The notes: a model not told the origin generated them from the letters alone. DNA of 64,000 nucleotides from Sphingomonas sp. IC-11 (GCF_021043365.1 NZ_JAJNDU010000001.1:830164-894163), one strand, 5' to 3'; positions 36,116 to 45,983 are shown, counted from the first letter of the stretch. Program-made: numbers and translations.

Positions 36116-37080
36116 GCCGTATGCTCCTGAGCGAAGGCAGCCGCGGCGCCGAACAGGCCCGGCTGCGGATGAGTGATGAGCTTTACCGGAAGGCCGGCCA
36201 TCATGGACTGGAACCGACCCTTGGCGACGAACCGCTGATCGAAGCCGGAGCGGATCAGCTTGTCCTTGATGCGAAGGCCAAGACCGCCGGCGATCACGAC
36301 GCCATTCGCGCCATGCGCCAGCGCTAGGTCCCCTGCGACCGCGCCAAGCGCGAGGCAAAAGCGGTCAAGCGCGGCGAGCGCGATCGAATCGGTGCCGTCG
36401 AGCGCCTCGGTCCAGATTTTCTTGTCGTCGCGGGTGGGAACAGACCGTCCCTCCATTTCCGCCAGGGTTTCGTAAATGGCGACGATGCCCGGCCCCGCGC
36501 AGATCCGCTCAGCGGAGACGCGGGTGAAGGTGCGGCGGAGGCGCCTCACAATCGCGTCCTCGATGCCGTCCAGCGGAGCATAGTCGACATGGCCCCCCTC
36601 CGTGGGAAGGACATGGTAGCGGCTGTCGGTCTTGAACACCTGAGCGACGCCAAGCCCCGTGCCCGGCCCGCAGATGGTGGTGACGCCCTTCGCGGGAAGT
36701 GCCACGTTCGGGCCGCACAAATGATCGAAATGCTCGTTCGGCAGCTGCGCCACAGCATGGCCGATCGCGCCGAAATCATTGATGATCGTGTAGGTTTCCG
36801 CGCCCAGCCGCTCCGGGATCAACGACGGGCGGATTACCCAGGGGTTGTTGGTCAGGCGGATGACGTCGCCGGTGATGGGCGAAGCGACCGCAATGGCGGC
36901 GGCACGCGGGATCGGCCGATCGAGCTTTTTCTCGAACGACTGCCACGCGGTCTGAAGGCTTGCATGCTCCGCCGTTTTCAGGGTGACGGGCTCGCCAACC
37001 GAGAGAACGCGGCCATTTTCCACCTCGGCGATGGCAAAGCGGGCGTGCGTGCCGCCGATATCGACCGTTACCAGTTCCAT
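36112..37080 (-). CDS. glk: Glucokinase
   Basis: A 322-residue ATP-dependent glucokinase of the bacterial type: [14 protein letters not shown] at the start (phosphate loop), [20 protein letters not shown] with the catalytic Asp, [13 protein letters not shown] and [10 protein letters not shown]. It feeds glucose into the operon's own Entner-Doudoroff route. The ATG has GGGAGAAG before it, but that site is covered by a hairpin (see 37089-37125). It overlaps eda by four bases and lies 134 bases after edd. Confidence 0.94.
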   Translation of the reverse strand: MELVTVDIGGTHARFAIAEVENGRVLSVGEPVTLKTAEHASLQTAWQSFEKKLDRPIPRAAAIAVASPITGDVIRLTNNPWVIRPSLIPERLGAETYTIINDFGAIGHAVAQLPNEHFDHLCGPNVALPAKGVTTICGPGTGLGVAQVFKTDSRYHVLPTEGGHVDYAPLDGIEDAIVRRLRRTFTRVSAERICAGPGIVAIYETLAEMEGRSVPTRDDKKIWTEALDGTDSIALAALDRFCLALGAVAGDLALAHGANGVVIAGGLGLRIKDKLIRSGFDQRFVAKGRFQSMMAGLPVKLITHPQPGLFGAAAAFAQEHTA

Positions 37081-37088
37081 CTTCTTCT

Positions 37089-37125
37089 CCCTCTCCCCAC
37101 CACAGAGAGAGGGCCGGGGAGAGGG
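37089..37125 (-). promoter_or_regulatory. Hairpin overlapping the glk ribosome-binding region
   Basis: CCCTCTCCCC and GGGGAGAGGG form a perfect 10-bp stem in the edd-glk gap. On the mRNA the 3' arm runs into GAGAAG, so it covers at least part of the glk Shine-Dalgarno sequence. Its sequence also resembles a dispersed CTCCCTCTCC-type repeat, so it may be a repeat that landed there. Confidence 0.5.
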
Positions 37126-37214
37126 GGCAGTCTCTCGCAGCCGGCCCGTTCGTTGCTTATGCGCCGTCTATCGCTCCGTTGGCCATTCAGCCGACAAGAG
37201 CAGCCGCGATTTCC

Positions 37215-39047
37215 CTACAGGCCGGCCGCCGCCAGCATTGCGGACGCGCCGCGCTCCGCCTCATCGGAAAGGCCACGGAACATGCTGAACAGCTCGCGCC
37301 CGAAGCCGCTGGCAGCCGGCGGCGCCTCCGCGGGCGTGCGCGCGGCCCATTCCTGCGCATCCACCAGCGCATCGAGCGTGCCGGCGACAGCATCGACTCG
37401 GATCAGATCACCGTCGCGAATGAGGCCGATGGCGCCGCCGACGCCATCCGGGCCCGGCAATGCCTCGGGCGAGACATGGATCGCGGCCGGCACCTTGCCC
37501 GACGCGCCCGACATGCGGCCATCGGTAACCAGCGCGACCCGGTAGCCCTTGTTCTGCAGCACGCCGAGCGGCGGCGTCAGCTTGTGAAGTTCCGGCATGC
37601 CGTTGGCGCGCGGCCCCTGGAAGCGGACCACCACCACCACATCACGATCGAGCTCGCCATTCTGGAAGGCGGCGAGCACCTCGGCCTGGTCGGCAAACAC
37701 GCGTGCGGGCGCCTCGACGATCCAGCGGTCACGCTCCACGGCAGACACCTTGATGCAGGCGCGGCCGATATTGCCGGCGAGGATCCGCATGCCACCATCG
37801 GGCGCGAACGGATCGGCCGGCATGCGCAGGATCGTGTTGTCTCCGCTTGGCCCCGGATCGCGCCAGACGAGCGCGTCATTCTCGAGGACCGGCTTCGCCG
37901 CAGCATCGGCAAGCGAATTGCTTCCGGCAGTGAGGATGTCGCCGTGGAGATGCCCGCTCGCGAGCAACTCGCGGATCACGAACGCCATGCCGCCGGCAGC
38001 CTCGAAGCCGTTCACGTCGGCCGCGCCATTGGGATAGACCCGCGCGATCAGCGGCACCGCGCTGGACAGGCGATCAAGGTCTTCCCAATCGATCACGATC
38101 CCGGCGGCGCGGGCGATCGCAGGCAAGTGAAGCAGGTGGTTGGTCGAGCCGCCGGTCGCGAGCAGGCCGACCGCCGCATTCACGATCGCGCGCTCATTGA
38201 CGCAGTGGCCGATCGGCCGATAATCGTTGCCGCGCCAGCCGAGTTCGGCGACCCGATGAACGGCCGCGCGGGTTAATGCCTGGCGGAGCTTCGTGCCTGG
38301 ATTGACGAAGGCGGCGTTTGGGATGTGGAGGCCCATGACCTCCATCATCATTTGGTTGGTATTCGCCGTGCCGAAGAAGGTGCAGGTGCCCTGGGTGTGG
38401 TAGGCCGCGATCTCGCTGTCGAGCAGTTCCTCCCGGCTCGCCTCACCGCTGGCATAGCGTTCGCGTACCGCGGCCTTCGCCTTGTTGGGGAGGCCGGAGG
38501 GCATCGGGCCACCGGGGACCAGCAGCATCGGCAAGTGACCGAAGCGCAGTGCGCCCATCAGCAAGCCGGGCACGATCTTGTCGCAGATGCCCAGCAGCAA
38601 TGCGCCTTCGAACGTCCCGTGGCTTAGGGCGATGGCGGTCGCCAGTGCGATCGTGTCGCGGCTGAACAGCGACAGCTCCATGCCGGCATAACCCTGCGTC
38701 ACGCCGTCGCACATCGCCGGCACGCCGCCGGCCACCTGCGCCGTCGCGCCGACCTCACGCGCCCAGATCTTCATCTGCTCGGGATAGCGATAATAGACGG
38801 CATGGGCGGAGAGCATGTCGTTGTAAGCGGTTACAACGCCTATGTTCATCCCGCCGCCGGCCTTCATCGCGGGGCGATCTTCCTCCGTTCCGGCATAGGC
38901 ATGGGCGAGGTTCGCGCAGCCCAGCATCGGCCGACCGATCCACTGGTCTCGCTCGCGAGTGAGCAGATCGAGATAGCGCCCGCGGCTTTCACGCGAGCGC
39001 TCGATCACCCGGTCAGTAACGGCGGAGACGGTAGCGTTCAAAGGCAT
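37215..39047 (-). CDS. edd: Phosphogluconate dehydratase
   Basis: A 610-residue Edd that dehydrates 6-phosphogluconate to KDPG using an iron-sulfur cluster. It has [60 protein letters not shown], the Cys-bearing [14 protein letters not shown] and the C-terminal [18 protein letters not shown]. Cysteines in PAMCDG, GICDK and GTCTF are the likely cluster ligands. Length is standard. Middle gene of the operon. Confidence 0.96.
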   Translation of the reverse strand: MPLNATVSAVTDRVIERSRESRGRYLDLLTRERDQWIGRPMLGCANLAHAYAGTEEDRPAMKAGGGMNIGVVTAYNDMLSAHAVYYRYPEQMKIWAREVGATAQVAGGVPAMCDGVTQGYAGMELSLFSRDTIALATAIALSHGTFEGALLLGICDKIVPGLLMGALRFGHLPMLLVPGGPMPSGLPNKAKAAVRERYASGEASREELLDSEIAAYHTQGTCTFFGTANTNQMMMEVMGLHIPNAAFVNPGTKLRQALTRAAVHRVAELGWRGNDYRPIGHCVNERAIVNAAVGLLATGGSTNHLLHLPAIARAAGIVIDWEDLDRLSSAVPLIARVYPNGAADVNGFEAAGGMAFVIRELLASGHLHGDILTAGSNSLADAAAKPVLENDALVWRDPGPSGDNTILRMPADPFAPDGGMRILAGNIGRACIKVSAVERDRWIVEAPARVFADQAEVLAAFQNGELDRDVVVVVRFQGPRANGMPELHKLTPPLGVLQNKGYRVALVTDGRMSGASGKVPAAIHVSPEALPGPDGVGGAIGLIRDGDLIRVDAVAGTLDALVDAQEWAARTPAEAPPAASGFGRELFSMFRGLSDEAERGASAMLAAAGL

Positions 39048-39061
39048 GTCGATACTCTACT

Positions 39062-39114
39062 CCGTTCATCCCCAGCGTGTCGAAACATGTGTCCGCCCCG
39101 CCCGGAATGAACGG
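39062..39114. repeat. Degenerate dispersed-repeat copy between edd and pgl
   Basis: CCGTTCAT (39062-39069) and ATGAACGG (39107-39114) flank a stretch with GTGTCGAAACATGTG. The layout resembles a degraded member of the TTCG-CTGAGC-GTCGAAG type repeat that I know from sphingomonads and xanthomonads. Assignment is from memory. Confidence 0.35.
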
Positions 39115-39135
39115 TCCAGATCGCGTGAAGTTCGG

Positions 39136-39843
39136 CTATTCCGCCCAGTGGATGTCGACCGGCAGCTCTGCATCCGCCAGCACGCGGCCGATGGGATAGG
39201 CGGAACCGGCGCCCTGAGCGATGGCGTCCTCCAGCACCTTGCGCTTCTTCGCGCCGGTGACGGCGATCATCAGCGCCTTGGCGGAAATGATGCCAGCGCG
39301 CGACAAGGTGACGCGGGGTACCGGAGCCTCTTCGGGAAGCGGCTCCGGCATCACGCCGAGTGCGCGGCGCTCACGCGGGCCGTTCAGCGCCTCGTCGAAA
39401 TCGGGGCCGGGGAAGATCGAGGCGGTGTGCCCGTCCGCGCCGACGCCAAGCAGGCAAAGGTCCAGCGGCCAGTGCAGATCCTGCATCAGCGCATCGGCGG
39501 AGCGGCCGGCAGCCTTATAGTCCGCGGTCGCCTGCGGCACGATCGGGATGACGCGCGCGCCCTTCGGGATGAAGGTTTTGCCGATCAGCGTCACGTTGCT
39601 GAGCGGATCGCCCAGCGGCACGATGCGCTCGTCGGTCGGCACGATCGTGACACGCTTCCAGTCGAGCTTGGCAGCGGCCAGCTTCTGATAGATCGGGATC
39701 GGCGTCTTGCCGCCTGGCAGCGCGATGACCGCTGCGCCACGCGCATCGATAGCACTTTCGATGATGAACTGTACGTCGCCAGCGACAGCCTCAGCCATCT
39801 CCGCGGCGTCGTCATATTCCCACCATTCGATTTCTTCGCTCAT
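39136..39843 (-). CDS. pgl: 6-phosphogluconolactonase
   Basis: A 235-residue DevB-type lactonase that hydrolyses 6-phosphogluconolactone. It shows ALPGGKTPIPIYQKLA, IVPTDERIVPLGDPLSN and LCLLGVGADGHTASIFPG, the family signatures. The ATG at 39843 has GGAGAAG before it; a longer frame upstream runs into a repeat element and is not used. It sits between zwf and edd in the operon. Confidence 0.94.
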   Translation of the reverse strand: MSEEIEWWEYDDAAEMAEAVAGDVQFIIESAIDARGAAVIALPGGKTPIPIYQKLAAAKLDWKRVTIVPTDERIVPLGDPLSNVTLIGKTFIPKGARVIPIVPQATADYKAAGRSADALMQDLHWPLDLCLLGVGADGHTASIFPGPDFDEALNGPRERRALGVMPEPLPEEAPVPRVTLSRAGIISAKALMIAVTGAKKRKVLEDAIAQGAGSAYPIGRVLADAELPVDIHWAE

Positions 39844-39851
39844 GTTCTTCT

Positions 39852-39948
39852 CCGTCATGCCGGACTTGCCCCGGCATCGACCCGTCCGCAACTCCACCGG
39901 CCGCGGGTATGCGGCGCGGTGGATGCCGGCACCAGGCCGGCATGACGG
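39852..39948. repeat. Nested palindromic REP-type element between zwf and pgl
   Basis: A 97-bp element of nested inverted repeats: CCGTCATGCCGG (39852-39863) with CCGGCATGACGG (39937-39948), inside it CCGGCATC (39871-39878) with GATGCCGG (39922-39929), and inside that TCCACCG (39893-39899) with CGGTGGA (39917-39923). It reads as two REP units facing each other. It nearly fills the zwf-pgl gap and would fold strongly in the mRNA. Confidence 0.75.
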
Positions 39949-39957
39949 GCTAGTTTA

Positions 39958-41421
39958 TCAATCGTCCTGCCAGCTGACGCCGTCGCGCTCGGTCAAGGCG
40001 ATCGAAGCGGCGGGGCCCCAGGTGCCGGCGCTATAATGCTTCGGCTTCATGTCGTTCGCCTTCCAGCCCTCGCGGATAGCGTCGATCCAGGTCCACTGGG
40101 CCTCCACCTCGTCGCGGCGGACGAACAGGGTTTGATCGCCCTCGATGAGATCGAGCAGCAGGCGTTCATAGGCGATGCGGCGACGCTTGCCGGCGAATTC
40201 GGCATCCAAGCTGAGGTTCAGCGGCACTTCGCGCAGGCGAATGCCCTCGCGGTCCAGACCCGGCTCCTTCGCCATCACCAGCAGCTGAATATATTCTTCC
40301 GGCTGTAGGCGGATGATCAGCATGTTGGGCTGCAGCAGCCCACCACGGCCCGAGAACATGGAATGCGGCACGGGCTTGAACTGGATGGCGATCTCGCTGC
40401 GCCGGGTGGGCATCCGCTTGCCGGTGCGCAGGTAGAAGGGCACGCCTTGCCAGCGCCAGTTATCGACATGCGCCTTCAGCGCGACGAACGTCTCCGTGTT
40501 CGAATCGCGGCCGAGTTCCTCGTCATAGCCCTTGACGATCTCACCCTTTACCGCGCCGCCGACATATTGGCCGATGACGCTGTTCTGCGGCACTTCCTCC
40601 GGCTTCAACTGGCGCAGCGAGCGGAAGACCTTGGCCTTTTCGTCGCGGATCTCAGTGACGTCGTAGCGCGCGGGGGGCTCCATCGCGATCAGCGCGACGA
40701 GCTGCAGGATGTGGTTTGCGACCATGTCCCGCAAGGCGCCGGCGTCGTCGTAATAGCCAGCGCGATCCTCCAGGCCGACCGTCTCGCTGACGGTGATCTG
40801 GACATTGTCGATGCCCTGGGCATTCCACACCGGCTCGAAGAAAGAATTGCCGAAGCGCAGCGCGAGGATGTTCTGCACCGTCTCCTTGCCGAGATAATGG
40901 TCGATGCGGAACGTGCGCTCCTCCGGAAAGGCGGTGGCCACGCAATCGTTGATCTCCCGGCTGGAAGCGAGATCATAGCCGAGCGGCTTTTCCAAGCCGA
41001 TGCGCACCGTCTCTCCGGCAAGGCCAGCGCTTTCCAGCCCGCGGATTACCTGTTCAAACAGGGACGGGGCAGTGGATAGGAAGATCGCCAAGCCGCCGGA
41101 GACGTCGCCGACCTTCTTGGCCAGCGCAGCATAGCCCTCGATCGTCGTGGCATCGAGCGCCTGATATTGCAGGCGGCCGAGAAAGGACTGGATCGCATCC
41201 GCGTCCTTACGATCCTTCGGGAGATATTCCTCAAGCGCCTTTTTCGCGAAGTCGCGAAAGCTTTCGTCGTCGTGATCGGAGCGGGCCGTGCCGGTGATGG
41301 TGAGCCCTTCCGGGAGCAGCTTGTCCGCGTGAAGGCCATAGAGCGAAGGCAGCAGCATGCGCTGGGCGAGGTCGCCCGTTGCGCCGAACAACAATAGTTT
41401 ACCCACGGGATTGCGCTGCAT
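39958..41421 (-). CDS. zwf: Glucose-6-phosphate dehydrogenase
   Basis: A 487-residue G6PD making 6-phosphogluconolactone with NAD(P)+ reduction. The nucleotide-binding LLLFGATGDLAQRMLLPSLY and the active-site RIDHYLGKETVQNILALRFGN are clear, as are GYYDDAGALRDMVANH and MRLRTGKRMP-like YLRTGKRMP. The ATG has GGAGGAG upstream. First gene of the zwf-pgl-edd-glk-eda operon. Confidence 0.96.
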   Translation of the reverse strand: MQRNPVGKLLLFGATGDLAQRMLLPSLYGLHADKLLPEGLTITGTARSDHDDESFRDFAKKALEEYLPKDRKDADAIQSFLGRLQYQALDATTIEGYAALAKKVGDVSGGLAIFLSTAPSLFEQVIRGLESAGLAGETVRIGLEKPLGYDLASSREINDCVATAFPEERTFRIDHYLGKETVQNILALRFGNSFFEPVWNAQGIDNVQITVSETVGLEDRAGYYDDAGALRDMVANHILQLVALIAMEPPARYDVTEIRDEKAKVFRSLRQLKPEEVPQNSVIGQYVGGAVKGEIVKGYDEELGRDSNTETFVALKAHVDNWRWQGVPFYLRTGKRMPTRRSEIAIQFKPVPHSMFSGRGGLLQPNMLIIRLQPEEYIQLLVMAKEPGLDREGIRLREVPLNLSLDAEFAGKRRRIAYERLLLDLIEGDQTLFVRRDEVEAQWTWIDAIREGWKANDMKPKHYSAGTWGPAASIALTERDGVSWQDD

Positions 41422-41487
41422 GGGTGCTCCTCCTTCTGACTTGTCGCTGCGGCTATGGGCGCCGGCAGATCGCGTCGCTGCTCCGGT

Positions 41488-42405
41488 TCAGTAAACCAGG
41501 CCAGCGAGCGGATCAGCGCCGATCATCAGGTTGAGGTTTTGCACCGCAGCCCCCGACGCGCCCTTGCCGAGGTTGTCCAGCATCGCGACAAGGCGCGCCT
41601 GACGGCCGGCCGGATCGGCGAACACCCACAGGTCCAGGCGATCATTCGGCGCGGCGTCGACCTGCATCAGCAACTCATCGGGCTGATCATCATGAACGGT
41701 AATGAGCGGCGCAGCGTCAAACGTGGCGTGCAGCGCGTCCAACATTGCGGAGCGCGACGGTGCCGTAGGCAGCGCGGCGAGCGGCACCGGCACTTCGACG
41801 ATCATGCCGCGAAACGCGCGCGCCACCGAAGGCGCGAACAAGGGCGGATGCACCAGCCCAGCGTGACGCTGCATCTCCGGCACATGCTTGTGCTCTAGCG
41901 AATAGCCATAGCCCCGGAAGGCGAGATCCGGCTCGTCGGCGAAGCGGTTGATCAGCGCCTTGCCGCCACCGGAGTAGCCGGACACCGCATTGACGGTGAG
42001 CGGCCAATCTGCCGGCAGGACGCCTGCGCGCACCAATGGCGCCACCAGCGCAAGGAACCCGGTCGGGTAACAGCCCGGATTGGATACCCGATCCGCGGCG
42101 GCAACGTCGAAGCCAAGCTCCGGGAAGCCATAGGTCCAGCCGTCAGCCACCCGGAACGCGCTGGACGCGTCGATCACCCGCGTGTCGGGATTGTCGATCA
42201 GCGCCACTGCCTCGCGCGCGGCATCGTCCGGCAGGCAGAGAATGACCACGTCAGCGGCGTTGATCGCTTCGCGGCGAGCGTCTGCATCCTTGCGCCGATC
42301 CTCCGGCAGGGTAACCAGCGTCAGATCCGTGCGCGGCTCCAGCCGCTCGCGGATTTCGAGACCTGTCGTGCCGGCGGCGCCATCGATGAAGATGCTTGCC
42401 GTCAT
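41488..42405 (-). CDS. argC: N-acetyl-gamma-glutamyl-phosphate reductase, short type
   Basis: A 305-residue ArgC of the short (type 2) class, which reduces N-acetylglutamyl-phosphate for arginine synthesis. It has FIDGAAGTTGLEIRERL, LPDDAAREAV, and the active-site Cys in SNPGCYPTGFLALVAPL, then NAVSGYSGGGK and HKHVPEMQRHA. Its ATG overlaps the stop of the SH3-domain gene by four bases (ATGA at 42402-42405). Confidence 0.95.
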   Translation of the reverse strand: MTASIFIDGAAGTTGLEIRERLEPRTDLTLVTLPEDRRKDADARREAINAADVVILCLPDDAAREAVALIDNPDTRVIDASSAFRVADGWTYGFPELGFDVAAADRVSNPGCYPTGFLALVAPLVRAGVLPADWPLTVNAVSGYSGGGKALINRFADEPDLAFRGYGYSLEHKHVPEMQRHAGLVHPPLFAPSVARAFRGMIVEVPVPLAALPTAPSRSAMLDALHATFDAAPLITVHDDQPDELLMQVDAAPNDRLDLWVFADPAGRQARLVAMLDNLGKGASGAAVQNLNLMIGADPLAGLVY

Positions 42406-42755
42406 GCCGCATCGCCCAAGGTATTGCCGTCAGCGGCGCCGAGGCCAAGCACATCGGCTTTGATATAGCCGACGAAGCCGCTGACCGGCGCCACGCCCCA
42501 GGCGAGGTCTCCGGTCACGTCGAGCAGCTCAAACGTGTCACCGGGAGTCAATGAGACGAGCACGTCGGAGTCAGGCGTGCGCGCGGCGCGAAGCGGCGCC
42601 GCTGCCACGACGGACCGGACCAGCGGCGCAGCATAATGTGGCGCAAACACCTGATCGGCGAGGCGAACGTCGGCGAGATCACCGCGTACCGCGTGGCGCG
42701 TCGGATCAAGCGCACGTGATCTTCCGACGAGCGCGAACGTCTTATGCGGTGGCAC
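42402..42755 (-). CDS. SH3-domain protein, resembling the N-terminus of a C40 peptidase
   Basis: A 117-residue protein. The frame runs on upstream inside marR; the most sensible start is the GTG at 42755, overlapping the marR stop by 14 bases. The N-terminal part (LDPTRHAVRGDLADVRLADQVFAPHYAAP) and the SH3b-like part (LRAARTPDSDVLVSLTPGDTFELLDV, then GYIKADVL) look like the front of sphingomonad NlpC/P60 proteins, but the catalytic domain is absent. It may be a remnant or a stand-alone binding module. No signal peptide. Confidence 0.6.
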   Translation of the reverse strand: MPPHKTFALVGRSRALDPTRHAVRGDLADVRLADQVFAPHYAAPLVRSVVAAAPLRAARTPDSDVLVSLTPGDTFELLDVTGDLAWGVAPVSGFVGYIKADVLGLGAADGNTLGDAA

Positions 42756-43098
42756 GAGCGGGGACGGGCTGCTCGCCGTCGCCGAGAAACTGGCCGAACT
42801 CCTCAAGAAAATTTGCCCCTTCGGAAGTGCGCGCGACGAAGATGTTGCGCTTGTCGCTATCATCGCGTTGGCGGCGCAGATAGCCGAGCGCACCAAGTCT
42901 GTTCAAGGCGCGTGTCACAACCGGTTTCGAAACGTTCAATATCCGAGCCAATCCGCGGACAGTATGGGGCCCTGGCTTCAGGTAAACCACCAGCAGCAAT
43001 GCCATTTGCCGGTTGGTCAGATCGGGTTCCCCCGAGCGGACATAGTCCACCAGGGTGTTCATCCACGAACTAAGATCGGAATTCGCCAAGCTTGCCAC
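42742..43098 (-). CDS. MarR family transcriptional regulator
   Basis: A 118-residue protein with a winged HTH: DLTNRQMALLLVVYLKPGPHTVRGLARILNVSKPVVTRALNRLGALGYLRRQ (cut here across its helices) with the wing residues DDSDKRNIFV following. It is at the small end for MarR. It begins a set of overlapping genes with the SH3 protein and argC. Start ATG at 43098; an internal ATG 12 codons later is possible. Target unknown. Confidence 0.8.
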   Translation of the reverse strand: MASLANSDLSSWMNTLVDYVRSGEPDLTNRQMALLLVVYLKPGPHTVRGLARILNVSKPVVTRALNRLGALGYLRRQRDDSDKRNIFVARTSEGANFLEEFGQFLGDGEQPVPARATA

Positions 43099-43268
43099 GA
43101 TGCGTCATCCGGATACCAGGCCGCTGATGCGTGCCATTCGCGACTGATAACGTCTGCCCGCGCGGCTGGTTTCAGTACTGTCACGAAATCCACGACGGTT
43201 GATCGCCGGGCTGGTGCGCCCTATGTGCGCGCATCCGCCGGCAGGGCCGGCATCATATCGGGTTCAGC

Positions 43269-43658
43269 ATGTTCACCTTCCTTCTCGTCGTTCAGGCGAT
43301 CATCGCAGCCGCCCTCGTGACGGTGATCCTGATGCAGCGGTCGGAAGGCGGCGGGCTTACCAGCGGCGGCAGCCCGTCCGGCCTGATGTCAGCACGCGGC
43401 GCGGCGGATTTCCTGACCCGCGCGACGTCCGTGCTGGCGGCGCTGTTCGTTGTCCTGTCGATCACGCTGGCGGTACTGGCAGCGACGCGCGGCGGCACTA
43501 GCGTCGACACGTCGCTGGAGCGGACCGCGCCGGTGAGCCAGACCGCGCCGCAGCCGCAGGCAGATGGCGCGGCACTGTCCGGCGCGGAAGCGGCCGCAGC
43601 CGCAGCAGCGGCCAATCAGGCAGCACCGGCCGACAACGGCGTTCCGCTCGCCCGCTGA
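43269..43658 (+). CDS. secG: Protein translocase subunit SecG
   Basis: A 129-residue SecG: two membrane helices (LLVVQAIIAAALVTVILM and SVLAALFVVLSITLAVLAA) around the conserved short loop QRSEGGGLTSGGSPSGLMSARGAADFLTR, which here is longer than 20 residues in total. The Ala/Gln/Pro-rich tail is usual in alphaproteobacteria. It is part of the SecYEG channel in the inner membrane. Confidence 0.93.
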   Translation: MFTFLLVVQAIIAAALVTVILMQRSEGGGLTSGGSPSGLMSARGAADFLTRATSVLAALFVVLSITLAVLAATRGGTSVDTSLERTAPVSQTAPQPQADGAALSGAEAAAAAAAANQAAPADNGVPLAR

Positions 43659-43682
43659 TCCACCCGGTTCGCCGGTTTCGTA

Positions 43683-43713
43683 GCGCCCGTGGTAACGCGG
43701 GCGCTTGTCCTTT
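43683..43713 (+). terminator. Terminator after secG
   Basis: GCGCCCG (43683-43689) pairs with CGGGCGC (43698-43704) over an 8-base loop, followed by TTGTCCTTT. It lies 25 bases past the secG stop and before pyrG, so secG is probably a separate transcript with some read-through. Confidence 0.6.
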
Positions 43714-43743
43714 GTGCATGTTAGAGGCTAATCCGATATTCCC

Positions 43744-45378
43744 ATGGCGCGGTTCATTTTCATCACCGGCGGCGTGGTCTCCTCGCTCGGCAAGGGTCTT
43801 ATGGCGGCGAGCCTCGCGGCTCTCCTGCAGGCGCGCGGTTATCGCGTGCGGATCCGCAAGTTCGATCCTTACCTGAACGTCGATCCGGGCACGATGAGCC
43901 CGTACCAGCATGGCGAAGTCTATGTGACCGACGATGGGGCGGAGACCGATCTCGACCTTGGCCACTATGAACGCTTCACCGGCGTGGCTGCGCGGCAGAG
44001 CGACAACGTGACCTCTGGCCGGATCTATCAACAGATCATTCAGCGCGAACGTCGCGGTGATTATCTGGGTGCGACGGTTCAGGTGATCCCGCACGTTACC
44101 GACGCGATCAAGGCGTTCGCGCGCGATCAGACGGACGATCTGGACTTCGTGCTTTGCGAGATCGGCGGCACCGTGGGCGACATCGAGTCGCTCCCGTTCA
44201 TCGAGGCGATTCGGCAGCTGAAGAACGAAGTAGGCCGTGGCAACGCCATCAGCGTTCACGTGACGCTGGTGCCGTATATCGCGGCAGCCGGTGAGCTGAA
44301 GACGAAGCCGACCCAGCATTCGGTGCGCGAGCTGGCGGCATTGGGCGTTCAGCCCGATGTGCTGGTCTGCCGCTGCGAAAAGCCGTTGCCGCCGTCCGAA
44401 CGCGCGAAGATCGCGCTGTTCTGCAATGTGCCGGAAGGCGCCGTCATCCCGGCGCTGGATGCCAAGAGCATCTATGCGGTGCCGCTTCAGTATCACGCCG
44501 AGGGCCTCGACTCGGAGGTGCTGCGCGCCTTTGGCATCACGCCGTCTTCGCCGCCGGACCTGTCGCGCTGGACCGAGATCGTGGACCGCCTGACCAATCC
44601 GGAAGGCGAAGTGACGGTGGGCGTGGTCGGCAAATACGTCGGCCTGCAAGACGCCTATAAGTCGCTCAACGAAGCGCTGGTCCACGGTGGCATCGCCAAC
44701 AAGGTGAAGGTTAATATCCGCTGGATCGACGCGGAACTGTTCGAGAATGACGACGCGGAGATCGCGGCGCAGCTTGAGCCGTGCGACGCCATTCTCGTGC
44801 CCGGCGCCTTTGGCGAGCGCGGTGCCGAAGGGAAGATCGCCAGCGTCCGCTTCGCGCGGGAGCGTGAGATCCCGTATTTCGGGATCTGCTTCGGGATGCA
44901 GATGGCGTGCGTCGAGGGCGCGCGTGATCTCGCCGGCATCAAGGAAGCATCCTCCACGGAGTTCGGCCCCACCACGGAGCCAGTGGTCGGCCTGATTACC
45001 GAGTGGATGGGCCGCGACGGGCTGCAGAAGCGCGAAGCGGAAGGCGATCTTGGCGGCACGATGCGGCTTGGCGCCTATGAGGCGAAGCTCGCCGGGAACA
45101 GCGTCGTTGCCTCGATCTACGGCGACACCACCATCCATGAGCGGCATCGTCACCGCTACGAAGTGAATACCGCTTACAAGGACGCGCTGGAGAAGGGCGG
45201 CCTGGTGTTTTCGGGCATGTCGCCAGACGGCATGCTGCCCGAGATCGTCGAGCGGCCGGACCATCCCTGGTTCGTTGGCGTGCAGTTCCATCCCGAACTG
45301 AAGTCGAAGCCGTTCGACCCGCACCCGCTGTTCGCCAGCTTCATTGGCGCTGCGGTGAAGCAGAGCCGGCTTGTCTGA
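43744..45378 (+). CDS. pyrG: CTP synthase
   Basis: A 544-residue CTP synthase that aminates UTP to CTP. The synthetase domain starts [16 protein letters not shown] and contains [20 protein letters not shown] and [12 protein letters not shown]; the glutaminase domain has VPGAFGERG and the nucleophile Cys in [10 protein letters not shown], with HPELKSKP near the end. The TTG start of the NUDIX gene overlaps its last eight bases. Confidence 0.97.
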   Translation: MARFIFITGGVVSSLGKGLMAASLAALLQARGYRVRIRKFDPYLNVDPGTMSPYQHGEVYVTDDGAETDLDLGHYERFTGVAARQSDNVTSGRIYQQIIQRERRGDYLGATVQVIPHVTDAIKAFARDQTDDLDFVLCEIGGTVGDIESLPFIEAIRQLKNEVGRGNAISVHVTLVPYIAAAGELKTKPTQHSVRELAALGVQPDVLVCRCEKPLPPSERAKIALFCNVPEGAVIPALDAKSIYAVPLQYHAEGLDSEVLRAFGITPSSPPDLSRWTEIVDRLTNPEGEVTVGVVGKYVGLQDAYKSLNEALVHGGIANKVKVNIRWIDAELFENDDAEIAAQLEPCDAILVPGAFGERGAEGKIASVRFAREREIPYFGICFGMQMACVEGARDLAGIKEASSTEFGPTTEPVVGLITEWMGRDGLQKREAEGDLGGTMRLGAYEAKLAGNSVVASIYGDTTIHERHRHRYEVNTAYKDALEKGGLVFSGMSPDGMLPEIVERPDHPWFVGVQFHPELKSKPFDPHPLFASFIGAAVKQSRLV

Positions 45379-45946
45379 ACAGGAAGAAGGCGACCTGCCG
45401 CCGTGGCAGGTCGTGTCCTCCCGCCGGGTGATCGATGATCCCTGGCTTCGGGTGCGCGCAGACGATTGCGTAACCGCGGAAGGGGTGCGGATCGCCCCCT
45501 TCTTCATTACGGAGCACCCCGACTGGGCGATCGTGGTCGCGATCGATGAAGACGACCGATTGCTGCTGGTCGATCAATATCGCCACGGATGGGGCATCAC
45601 GAGTCGCGAGCTGCCGACCGGTGCCATCGATCCGGACGATGCAAACCCTGTTGCGGCCGGGCAACGCGAGCTTATCGAGGAAACAGGCTATGGCGGCGGC
45701 GAGTGGACGCTTGTCGCCACCCTGGCGCCCAATCCCGCCAATCAGTCGAACCGCTGCTACGCGCTACTCGCCAGCGGCGTCAGTAAGCTCGCCGAGCCAA
45801 AGGACGAGCCGACGGAGCGCCTGCGGCTTTCCGCGGTCCCGGTGCCCCAAGCACTGGCGATCGCGCGGTCGGGGGGGATTGTACAAGCCATGCATGTCGC
45901 CGCGCTCGCTATGGCATTGCCGGCTCGTTGGAGCAGTGAGCGCTGA
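45371..45946 (+). CDS. NUDIX hydrolase with altered Nudix box
   Basis: A 191-residue protein of the ADP-sugar pyrophosphatase-like NUDIX type ([21 protein letters not shown]). The Nudix box reads [23 protein letters not shown]: it is one residue longer than the standard G-x5-E-x7-R-E pattern and has Asp where the first Glu is expected; R-E-x2-E-E-x-G is intact. The start is a TTG at 45371 overlapping the end of pyrG; a GTG near residue 14 is an alternative. The substrate is probably a nucleoside diphosphate sugar. Confidence 0.82.
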   Translation: MSEQEEGDLPPWQVVSSRRVIDDPWLRVRADDCVTAEGVRIAPFFITEHPDWAIVVAIDEDDRLLLVDQYRHGWGITSRELPTGAIDPDDANPVAAGQRELIEETGYGGGEWTLVATLAPNPANQSNRCYALLASGVSKLAEPKDEPTERLRLSAVPVPQALAIARSGGIVQAMHVAALAMALPARWSSER

Positions 45947-45983
45947 TGCCGCCAGAGGCGGCGCGGGTGTTCGGAAAAGATGA

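Noticed and set aside
43498..45507. A 669-codon minus-strand frame across pyrG
   Set aside because: pyrG is certain on the plus strand; the minus frame is a codon-bias artefact.
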